Part shown: in pieces, positions 1 to 6,092 of the stretch
Numbering within the stretch: the stretch's first letter is position 1
How the letters are laid out: the number at the start of each line of letters is the position of its first letter
Assembly (NCBI GenBank): GCA_026986655.1
Contig: JALSOD010000216.1
Location: 1 to 9,388, forward strand
From: Caldifarciminota bacterium
GTDB lineage: Bacteria > Hydrothermota > Hydrothermia > B15-G9 > WFZT01
Reading direction: 5' to 3'
DNA length: 9,388 nucleotides
Program-made: the position numbers and the translations under genes
Notes under the pieces: generated by a model
Databases searched by the model: none
Told to the model about the DNA's origin: nothing
The model's input: the letters and a program-made list of their open reading frames with translations, nothing else

Positions 1-727
1 CCCAATGATAAATGAAACAACAGGGGAGAAAATTGACCGCTCGGCAAATCTCGTTCTGGATTTTGTTTATGAAGATTTACTTGTTCCTGTAAATCCCACG
101 AAAATAGTTGCAGTTGGACTGAATTACCGCTCACATGTAGGTGAAATACGCGCAATGGACGAGGAGCCTGAGGAGCCCAAGCTATTTATTAAACCTTCAA
201 CAGCTGTTATAGGCCCGGACGAAGAGATTGTTGTGCCTACAGATATAGGTCGTGTTGATTATGAGGCAGAGCTCGCAGTTGTCATAAAAGAAAGGGCCCA
301 CAATGTATCGATTGAGGAAGCAGAGAAATACATTCTTGGTTATACATGTCTTAACGATGTAACAGCTCGTGAACTACAGAAAAAGGATGGCCAGTGGACA
401 CGGGCAAAGGGATTTGATACGTTTGCACCTGTAGGTCCGTGGATCGTGCCGGCAGAGTATCTTGATCCCTCCAGTATCCATCTTGAGACAAGAATCAACG
501 GGGTTGTGAAGCAATCGGGGAATACCGGGGATATGATTTTCCCCATTCCATTCCTTGTGTCCTTTATTTCTCGAATAATGACGTTGAATCCGGGAGACAT
601 CATTTCTACAGGCACACCTCGGGGGGTTGGACCGATTAAACCAGGGGATGTAGTGGAAATTGAAATTGAGGGAATAGGTGTGTTAAGGAACCCTGTTGTC
701 GAGGGTCCAAAGTTCTACCAGGATTAG
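1..727 (+). CDS. Fumarylacetoacetate hydrolase (FAH) family protein, probably 5'-truncated by the window edge
   Basis: This is a FAH-superfamily enzyme. Members cleave or decarboxylate 2-oxo acids such as acylpyruvates, oxaloacetate or aromatic-catabolism intermediates, using a divalent metal. Numbering from the ATG at 5, the FAH domain covers about residues 33-232. Visible hallmarks are the KIVAVGLNYRSH block (33-44), the acidic metal-ligand pattern DYEAEL with E87 and E89, a third likely ligand D118 in LNDVTARELQ, K136 in RAKGFD, and STGTPRGVG (201-209). The exact substrate cannot be told. Relatives usually carry a further N-terminal stretch of a few tens of residues. The frame is open back to base 2 and only four bases precede the ATG, so the ATG at 5 is probably internal and the true start lies outside the window. 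The C-terminus is complete (TAG at 725-727). The next gene begins 2 nt later, implying one mRNA. The family call is firm; the start and substrate are not. Confidence 0.9.
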   Translation, partial: PMINETTGEKIDRSANLVLDFVYEDLLVPVNPTKIVAVGLNYRSHVGEIRAMDEEPEEPKLFIKPSTAVIGPDEEIVVPTDIGRVDYEAELAVVIKERAHNVSIEEAEKYILGYTCLNDVTARELQKKDGQWTRAKGFDTFAPVGPWIVPAEYLDPSSIHLETRINGVVKQSGNTGDMIFPIPFLVSFISRIMTLNPGDIISTGTPRGVGPIKPGDVVEIEIEGIGVLRNPVVEGPKFYQD

Positions 728-729
728 AA

Positions 730-1416
730 ATGTTACCGATAAAAGATGAAAATCCATCCTTCAGACGACCATGGGTTAACTACACAATTATTGCAATAAA
801 CATCCTCATTTTCTTCCATGAATTATCCCTTGGAAGAGCAGTTAATCGTTTCATTTTTTCTTATGGGGTTATACCCGTTGAAATTATCCACGGTCAGAGG
901 CTGTATACGATTTTTACGTCCATGTTTTTACACGGCGGCTGGATGCACATATTCGGAAACATGCTGTATCTATGGATTTTCGGTGATAATGTTGAAGACT
1001 CTATAGGTCACTTTAGATACCTTGTTTTCTATCTTCTTTCGGGAGTTTTTGCAGCGCTCGCACAGGTCTTCATAAATCCCCTATCTCGTATTCCGCTCAT
1101 TGGTGCATCCGGTGCCATTTCGGGCGTTTTAGGAGCGTATTTTGTATTGTATCCTCGTGCTCGTGTTTTAACCCTAATTCCTGACCCTTTCACATTTGGT
1201 ATATTCTGGAGATTTATAAAGTTGCCAGCTTATATACTCCTTGGCTTCTGGTTCATTATCCAATTTTTGTACGGACTAATGAGTCTACCATACTCTGGAC
1301 GTACGGGCGGAGTTGCCTTTTTTGCTCATATTGGAGGTTTCGTTTTCGGTTTAATTGCTATAAAATTTTTCAAACCGAGGAAGTTTTACCATTACTGGTA
1401 TTGGAACAGATTCTAA
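730..1416 (+). CDS. Rhomboid family intramembrane serine protease
   Basis: A 228-residue polytopic membrane protein with about six hydrophobic segments (roughly 17-33, 63-85, 97-116, 123-141, 166-183 and 195-214), the minimal bacterial rhomboid core. It cleaves transmembrane helices of other proteins inside the inner membrane. The catalytic dyad is visible: S127 in GASGAISG (TM4) and H200 in AHIGGF (TM6). H73 and N77 in the WMHIFGNMLYLWIFG block of TM2 match the positions that stabilise the oxyanion in E. coli GlpG. The C-terminal tail is short, basic and aromatic (KPRKFYHYWYWNRF). The start is supported by AGGA at 720-723, six bases upstream and inside the end of the FAH gene, so translation is probably coupled. 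Physiological substrates cannot be inferred, and neither neighbour is an obvious one. Nothing looks truncated. Confidence 0.95.
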   Translation: MLPIKDENPSFRRPWVNYTIIAINILIFFHELSLGRAVNRFIFSYGVIPVEIIHGQRLYTIFTSMFLHGGWMHIFGNMLYLWIFGDNVEDSIGHFRYLVFYLLSGVFAALAQVFINPLSRIPLIGASGAISGVLGAYFVLYPRARVLTLIPDPFTFGIFWRFIKLPAYILLGFWFIIQFLYGLMSLPYSGRTGGVAFFAHIGGFVFGLIAIKFFKPRKFYHYWYWNRF

Positions 1417-1433
1417 TTTTAGGAGGAATTTAA

Positions 1434-2573
1434 ATGAAGTTGCTTGAATATAGCTCAAAAGAGGTATTGAAAAGATACGGTTTACCTATACAGCCTGGTG
1501 AGGTTGCCAAAACTGTCGAAGAGGTCGAGAAAATTCTCGACAACCTGAAATTTCCAGTAGTTATCAAGGCACAGGTTCCAGTAGGTGGTAGAGGTAAGGC
1601 CGGTGGTGTCAAGCTTGCACATGACAAAGCAGAAGCTCTCGAGAAAGCGAAGGCCATCCTCGGTATGCAGATTAAAGGGATCACCGTAAAAAAAGTGCTT
1701 GTGACAGAGGCGGTTGATATCGACAAAGAAATTTACGCCGGTGTGGTCGTTGATAGGAGAACCAAGAGACCTGTTGTTATGGTTTCCAGTGAGGGCGGCG
1801 TGGACATCGAAGAGGTGGCCAGGACAAAACCGGAGGCCATACACAAGTACGCCGTGGACCCAATCCTTGGATTCCCTGCATACAAGGCCCGTGAGCTTGC
1901 CTTTAAAGTGGTTGATGATCCTAAATTGGCTATTAAATTCTCTTCTAATCTCGTGAAGCTGTACAACGCTTTCTTAGGCCTTGATGCCCAGCTTGCAGAA
2001 ATTAATCCATTTGTGATCGATAAATCTGGTGATCTCTGGGCAGTTGATGCAAAGGTAATAGTGGACGATAATGCCCTCTTCAGACATCCTGACATCGAAA
2101 AGATGAGAGATATGGACTACGAGAACCTGGAGGAGCTTGAGGCGAAGAAGTACGGTCTTTCATTTGTGGCACTCGACGGTTATGTCGGTTGCATGGTCAA
2201 CGGCGCAGGACTTGCTATGGCCACTATGGACATCATCAAAAAGTATGGTGGAGACCCGGCCAACTTCCTCGATGTTGGCGGAAGTTCCAACCCTGAAAAG
2301 GTTACAAAGGCGATGGAAATCATACTGAAGGACGAGAATGTAAAGTCCATATATGTAAATATCTTCGGTGGAATCACAAGATGTGATGACATTGCGAAGG
2401 GATTAATAGAGGCATTTTCCAACATGGAAGTGAAAGTTCCTGTAGTCATCAGGTTAACCGGTACCAATGAGGAACTTGGTAAGAAGATGCTTGAGGAATC
2501 GGGTCTGCCACTTGTAACGGCTTCCACCATGGCAGAGGGAGCCAGGAAAGCAATTGAATTAGCAAAAGGATAA
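1434..2573 (+). CDS. sucC: Succinyl-CoA ligase (ADP/GDP-forming), beta subunit
   Basis: Beta subunit of succinyl-CoA synthetase, which with the alpha subunit (SucD) interconverts succinyl-CoA and succinate with substrate-level NTP formation in the TCA cycle; cytosolic. At 379 residues it is close to E. coli SucC (388). An N-terminal ATP-grasp domain (about 1-230) carries GRGKAGGV (53-60 region), E99, EINPFV with N191, and DAKVIVDDNALFRHP with D205. The C-terminal CoA-ligase domain carries CMVNGAGLAMATMDI (253-267), FLDVGG (278-283), NIFGGITRCDDIAKG (309-323) and VPVVIRLTGTNEE (335-347). Residue 20 is Gln, where E. coli has Pro; this position has been linked to nucleotide preference, so GTP use is possible but unproven. 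AGGAGG at 1421-1426 with a 7-base spacer fixes the start. Oddly, no sucD follows: a terminator begins 10 bases after the stop. Closely related malate-CoA ligase beta subunits (MtkA) are the main alternative. Confidence 0.93.
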   Translation: MKLLEYSSKEVLKRYGLPIQPGEVAKTVEEVEKILDNLKFPVVIKAQVPVGGRGKAGGVKLAHDKAEALEKAKAILGMQIKGITVKKVLVTEAVDIDKEIYAGVVVDRRTKRPVVMVSSEGGVDIEEVARTKPEAIHKYAVDPILGFPAYKARELAFKVVDDPKLAIKFSSNLVKLYNAFLGLDAQLAEINPFVIDKSGDLWAVDAKVIVDDNALFRHPDIEKMRDMDYENLEELEAKKYGLSFVALDGYVGCMVNGAGLAMATMDIIKKYGGDPANFLDVGGSSNPEKVTKAMEIILKDENVKSIYVNIFGGITRCDDIAKGLIEAFSNMEVKVPVVIRLTGTNEELGKKMLEESGLPLVTASTMAEGARKAIELAKG

Positions 2574-2582
2574 AAATTGAAT

Positions 2583-2624
2583 AAGGGGGGCGGGCGCCTT
2601 CGGCGCCCGCCCCCCTTCCTTTTT
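2583..2624 (+). terminator. Rho-independent terminator after sucC
   Basis: A perfect 16-bp stem: left arm 2583-2598 (AA, six G, then CGGGCGCC), UUC triloop 2599-2601, right arm 2602-2617. The T-rich tail CCTTTTT follows (2618-2624). It starts 10 bases after the sucC stop. The AA/TT outer pairs make the stem usable in either direction, but the T tract lies on the + side. Its all-G/C stem contrasts with the AT-leaning surroundings and closely resembles the hairpin at 4005-4033. Confidence 0.9.
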
Positions 2625-2629
2625 CACAT

Positions 2630-2635
2630 TACAAT
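2630..2635 (+). promoter_or_regulatory. Possible -10 element for the downstream dehydrogenase gene
   Basis: TACAAT (5 of 6 matches to TATAAT) lies 36 bases before the ATG at 2672. The upstream gene is closed off by a strong terminator, so a promoter is expected in 2618-2660. No convincing -35 element is seen: the position where it would fall is inside the terminator stem. This is a weak call resting on one hexamer and on context. Confidence 0.25.
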
Positions 2636-2671
2636 AGGGGGGCTCTCAAATTCACTTACAGGAGGTTAGTA

Positions 2672-3985
2672 ATGGATCAACTAATTGAAAAAATAAAGAA
2701 TCGGGAGGCAAGGGTTGGTATCGTAGGCCTTGGGTACGTGGGACTCCCACTTGCAAGAGAGTTTCTTAATGAAGGATTCTCTGTAGTTGGCTTTGATATT
2801 GATAAAACAAAAGTTGACAAAATCAACAGTGGGAAAAGTTACATTAAACACATCCCTTCTGACTTTATTGAAAAGTACGTCTCACAGAATAAGCTTGAAG
2901 CTACAACGGACTTTTCAAGATTAAAAGAAGTAGATGCCATTCTTATATGTGTACCAACCCCACTGGGTGAACACCTTGAGCCTGACTTGAGTTATGTATT
3001 AAAAACAACAGAAACCATCTCAGAACACCTGAGAAAAGGGCACATTGTGGTCCTTGAAAGTACAACCTATCCAGGGACTACTGAAGAGGAAATGTTGCCA
3101 ATCCTTGAGAAGTCGGGACTTAAAGCGGGTGAGGACTTCTGTCTTGGATATTCTCCGGAAAGAGAAGATCCCGGGAACAAAGAGTACACGACAAGAACTA
3201 TCCCAAAGGTCGTGAGTGGAATCAACGAAAAATGCCTTGAAATTATAAAAACACTTTACGACCAGATAGTTGTTAAAACCGTTCCCGTTTCTTCTCCCCG
3301 TGTTGCAGAATCAACAAAACTGCTTGAGAACATTTACCGGGCTATAAATATTGCTCTTGTCAATGAATTAAAGATGATTTTTGATAGAATGGGCATCGAT
3401 GTATGGGAGGTAATTGAGGCTGCCAAAACCAAGCCTTTTGGTTTTCACGCCTTTTATCCGGGGCCGGGTCTTGGCGGACATTGCATCCCCATTGATCCCT
3501 TCTATCTCACATGGAAATCCAAAGAGTATGATTCACCAACAAGATTCATTGAGCTTGCTGGAGAGATTAACACCTTTATGCCCTACTTTGTAATTGAAAA
3601 GACGATCCGCGCTCTCAACAACAATGGGAAGAGCATAAAAGGGGCAAAGATACTTGTTCTCGGTGTTGCTTATAAGCCAGACGTTGATGATATGAGGGAA
3701 AGTCCTTCCTTGAAGGTGATTGATCTATTGCAGAAAGAAGGAGCAATTGTGGATTACAACGATCCTTACATTCCAAAGATACCTGAAACGAGAAAGTACA
3801 AGTTCGATATGGAATCCGTTCCTTTAACACCTGAAAATATTGCCTCATACGACGCTATCCTGATCACAACAGATCACAGTATTTACGATTACGAGATGAT
3901 TGAAAAGCATGCGAAATTGATTATCGATACGAGAAACGCGTTGAGGAAAAAGGGGATAAATAACGGAAAAATTGTGAAAGCGTAA
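2672..3985 (+). CDS. UDP-N-acetyl-D-glucosamine/mannosamine 6-dehydrogenase (WbpA/WecC type)
   Basis: A cytosolic NAD-dependent four-electron dehydrogenase that oxidises C6 of a UDP-N-acetylhexosamine to the uronic acid, a precursor for surface polysaccharide or glycan. The N-terminal Rossmann domain has GLGYVG (19-24) and an acidic strand end FDID (41-44). Also visible are CVPTPL (93-98), ESTTYPGTT (129-137) and SPERED (161-166). The central domain has K216 and N220 in ESTKLLENIYRA, and the catalytic Cys C271 in GGHCIPIDP. The C-terminal UDP-binding domain has LGVAYKPDVDDMRESPS (330-346) and DYNDPY. At 437 residues, with the GFHAFYPGPGLGGH signature, it fits UDP-GlcNAc/ManNAc dehydrogenases better than UDP-glucose dehydrogenases. 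Which epimer it uses cannot be told, so no symbol is given. AGGAGG at 2660-2665 with a 6-base spacer fixes the start. It stands alone between two terminators, with no glycosyltransferase or epimerase neighbour in the window. Confidence 0.92.
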   Translation: MDQLIEKIKNREARVGIVGLGYVGLPLAREFLNEGFSVVGFDIDKTKVDKINSGKSYIKHIPSDFIEKYVSQNKLEATTDFSRLKEVDAILICVPTPLGEHLEPDLSYVLKTTETISEHLRKGHIVVLESTTYPGTTEEEMLPILEKSGLKAGEDFCLGYSPEREDPGNKEYTTRTIPKVVSGINEKCLEIIKTLYDQIVVKTVPVSSPRVAESTKLLENIYRAINIALVNELKMIFDRMGIDVWEVIEAAKTKPFGFHAFYPGPGLGGHCIPIDPFYLTWKSKEYDSPTRFIELAGEINTFMPYFVIEKTIRALNNNGKSIKGAKILVLGVAYKPDVDDMRESPSLKVIDLLQKEGAIVDYNDPYIPKIPETRKYKFDMESVPLTPENIASYDAILITTDHSIYDYEMIEKHAKLIIDTRNALRKKGINNGKIVKA

Positions 3986-4004
3986 AGCAATTTATCAAAG
4001 GTTT

Positions 4005-4040
4005 GGGGGCGGGGCGCTTCGCGCCCCGCCCCCTTCTTTC
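4005..4040 (+). terminator. Rho-independent terminator at a convergent gene junction
   Basis: A perfect 13-bp all-G/C stem: left arm 4005-4017 (GGGGGCGGGGCGC), UUC triloop 4018-4020, right arm 4021-4033, then TTCTTTC. It begins 19 bases after the dehydrogenase stop. Its tail runs into the TGA stop (4039-4041) of the opposing gene. The T-rich tail is on the + side; the sequence after the stem on the - strand is AAACCTTTG, so termination of the - operon here would be weaker. Confidence 0.88.
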
Positions 4041-5346
4041 AAAATGAAACTTTTAATTTCAGATAAGTTTCATCAACTTCTCTTAACCTCGCAAAGGAAT
4101 TTGTCCCCTTTCCATCAATTAAAATCCCCCAAATCTTAAATTCAACGTTGTCAAAAGGTAAATATGTGACTTCAGGATTCAGGATATAGCCGTAGCTCGA
4201 TTTTACATCTGACCAGTCTGGAATCTCTGCAGCAATCCCCATTGGAGCAATTTTGAGCCTGTCGTTTAAGAACTTCTTCTCCACCCTGAACGTGATATAA
4301 TCGTTTAAACTGTCTCCATTTTCGTTGATAAACCCGTGGATGAACTGAAAGTTCACATAAACGCCATTACTGAATGTATAATCTGACCCGAGGACATATT
4401 TCAGGTATGGTTTATCCAAGACGGTGTCTTCGGAAACTGTCACTGAGTTCAATTTTGTTTCCAAGATAGTTTTTTCAGGGATGAAGTATGCAAATTCTCC
4501 CCACAACCCGATTCCAGCAAGTGATCCGGAGAAATCGGCTCCTATAACATCAATCTTCGGAAATCCGAGGAATGTATTAACGTCATATCCTGACGTGTCA
4601 GGAATCATTATCAAACTATCCGGCACAGGGAAGGTGAGTCTCCCATGATAATATGAGCAGGAGACATCCCAGTCAAAAACAGTTCCAGAGGCCTTGAATG
4701 AGAAAGAGGAGGATTCCGAAACCTTCGGGGCCGGTTTCACAAGGTTATAACTAACATTTTTTATGGGGATATTTTGAGGAAGCGGCATTTGATTGAAGAA
4801 TGCTGATGTGAATTCATTTGAAGGTATGTATGAGGGGGTGAAAAGTGGAACAAATGCAAATTCAAAATTAACGCTCGATGTAGAGTAGAAGGCACGTAAC
4901 GCATTAACGGGTAATTTATCACCGAAACTTAGAAAGTCATCCATATCATAGGGATTCAGATTGCTCGTTGGATTTATTTTGTCCGCTGTTCCCCAGTTAA
5001 TCTCCTGTTTTCCTATCCTCAAGTCGAGATCCGAGAGAAGAAATCCATAAATATCTGCGTACGCCTCTCCGAGTCTGTAAGACACTGGACTCACATCGGT
5101 TCTGGTGGTCAGATTTCCCAATTCGTTGACTTGAGGGAATCCGTTTGAAGTCAGATAACTTTCAACTTTGAGATGAAGATGCTCGTTGAGATCACCCTCC
5201 ATGTTCAGCTTAAATGTGAGGCGGTTGAGAGTCCATCTTGCGGAGTCTTTGTTCACCCAGTATCGACCATAATACTCCACATATCCTCCCGGTTTTACAC
5301 CGGCGAAAAGTGGGAGTCCAACAAGTAAAATTAGTAATCTCCTCAT
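4039..5346 (-). CDS. Outer-membrane beta-barrel protein, DUF1302-like
   Basis: A 435-residue exported protein with a clear signal peptide (basic MRR, hydrophobic core, LPLFAG near residue 16). The mature chain has many alternating hydrophobic/polar strands, aromatic girdle residues and periplasmic-turn-like spacers. It ends in KLKVSF, matching the terminal-Phe beta-signal recognised by the BAM machinery. The block RIGKQEINWGTADKINP (110-126) followed by NPYDMDDF resembles the conserved G(R/K)Q-x-x-WG-x-(S/A)D...NP-D signature of DUF1302-type barrels. Such barrels are often encoded beside a LolA-like or DUF1329 protein and an RND exporter, as here. Its likely role is the outer-membrane acceptor or channel of that transport system; this rests on context, not on sequence. 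AGGAGG at 5354-5359 with a 7-base spacer sets the start, 14 nt after the upstream stop. Barrel topology is confident; the family name is moderate. Confidence 0.75.
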   Translation of the reverse strand: MRRLLILLVGLPLFAGVKPGGYVEYYGRYWVNKDSARWTLNRLTFKLNMEGDLNEHLHLKVESYLTSNGFPQVNELGNLTTRTDVSPVSYRLGEAYADIYGFLLSDLDLRIGKQEINWGTADKINPTSNLNPYDMDDFLSFGDKLPVNALRAFYSTSSVNFEFAFVPLFTPSYIPSNEFTSAFFNQMPLPQNIPIKNVSYNLVKPAPKVSESSSFSFKASGTVFDWDVSCSYYHGRLTFPVPDSLIMIPDTSGYDVNTFLGFPKIDVIGADFSGSLAGIGLWGEFAYFIPEKTILETKLNSVTVSEDTVLDKPYLKYVLGSDYTFSNGVYVNFQFIHGFINENGDSLNDYITFRVEKKFLNDRLKIAPMGIAAEIPDWSDVKSSYGYILNPEVTYLPFDNVEFKIWGILIDGKGTNSFARLREVDETYLKLKVSF

Positions 5347-5360
5347 TTTTTAACCTCCTT

Positions 5361-6091
5361 TTAGTGCATTCTTCTTAGTGTCCGCTTCGAGAAGAAACTC
5401 TCCGGAATACCCGTATCCAGCTTTATGTCTTTTAATTTCATTATCGTAGTGTGCTGTTTCTTCACATCTTTCATATCCATTTCGCCAGAAATCCAGTAAT
5501 TTTTTATCTTTCGTATGTTCTTAAAGGTTAGAACCTTCCACAGGTTCCCATTTTTATCATAAAACTCGATCTTCAGAATATGATATGTCTTTTTATCTAC
5601 CCACATCTTCAGGTAGCCGTAATCCTTTTTAACACCTGGCCTGGGAGTCAGTTTTAACACGTAGGTGGAATCGGTTGCTCTCAGTAGAGTGGGGTTGTAA
5701 TCCTTTGAATATTTGAAAGTAGAGAGGTCGTCATATGTGAAATCGGTTCCTGCAAATGTGGAATTTTTAACGTGGGAGGCGATTCTTCTGATTTTTTTTT
5801 AAATGCGGGAAAATAAACATACATCACGTCATGTGGCAGCGATAGAAAAGCAATCCCACGTTGATCCGCGGGCTTTGTGAATCGTATTAGCCTGTATGAA
5901 TCTCCTTTCTGGTACGATTCTCCCTCTCTTATGCTTTTCTCACCGTGCTTGTCGATCAGAATCATTATCATCTTCATCTCTCTATCTTTGGGGGCGTTCA
6001 TAACTGAGTCCACACGGCTAAGTATTACCTTTGCGTTCTGATTCGCCAATAGTGGCAATGCAATAAGTAGGGCTATCGTCCATTTCCTCAT
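5361..6091 (-). CDS. LolA-like outer membrane lipoprotein-sorting protein, split by a frameshift at an A9 run
   Basis: A periplasmic LolA-fold protein (COG2834-like), expected to carry lipid or lipoproteins between the membranes. The ATG at 6091 opens a signal peptide (MRKWTIALLIALPLLA). Family-like blocks follow: RLIRFTKPADQRGIAFLSL (67-85), then VMYVYFPAFKKK up to residue 100. There the frame hits nine A's (5800-5792) and runs on without family similarity to a TGA at 5681. In the -1 frame from 5792 the family sequence resumes at once with IRRIASHVKN, then AGTDFTYDDL, YVLKLTPRPGV, MWVDKKTYHILKIEFYDKNG, and on to TAA at 5361-5363. A -1 shift gives one 243-residue protein, the usual family length, with no other lesion. 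A separate gene starting at GTG 5660 would lack signal peptide and core. AGGAGG at 6105-6100 (8-base spacer) sets the start; only one base separates it from the upstream stop. Functional status is unresolved. Confidence 0.85.
5792..5800 (-). other. A9 slippage site / frameshift point
   Basis: Nine consecutive A residues on the coding strand, read TTT AAA AAA AAA TCA in the incoming frame. This contains an in-phase A AAA AAA heptamer, the classical -1 slippery arrangement, and the run is long enough for RNA-polymerase slippage. The frames before and after it join into one family protein. No strong downstream hairpin (only a 4-bp UUCC/GGAA possibility about 30 bases on) and no upstream SD-like stimulator is visible. 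That favours transcriptional slippage, a length-variable homopolymer or a sequencing error over dedicated ribosomal frameshifting. Confidence 0.8.
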
Positions 6092-6092
6092 C

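Noticed and set aside
1482..1844. A 120-codon open frame on the - strand (with similar ones at 1430-1726, 1733-2095 and 2180-2530)
   Set aside because: All are antisense to the well-conserved sucC gene and show no protein-like family motifs.
4005..4033. A strong bidirectional terminator serving both convergent units
   Set aside because: The stem is symmetric, but only the + side has a T-rich tail; on the - side the stem is followed by AAACC, so termination of the - operon here is not claimed.
5361..5660. A separate 99-residue gene starting at GTG 5660
   Set aside because: It begins mid-domain, has no signal peptide and no proper ribosome binding site, and its frame is open upstream to the A9 run, where it joins the LolA-like N-terminal half.
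5740..5800. A classical programmed -1 ribosomal frameshift cassette (slippery site plus stimulatory structure)
   Set aside because: The heptamer is present, but no convincing downstream hairpin or pseudoknot and no upstream SD-like stimulator could be found by eye, so only slippage in general is proposed.
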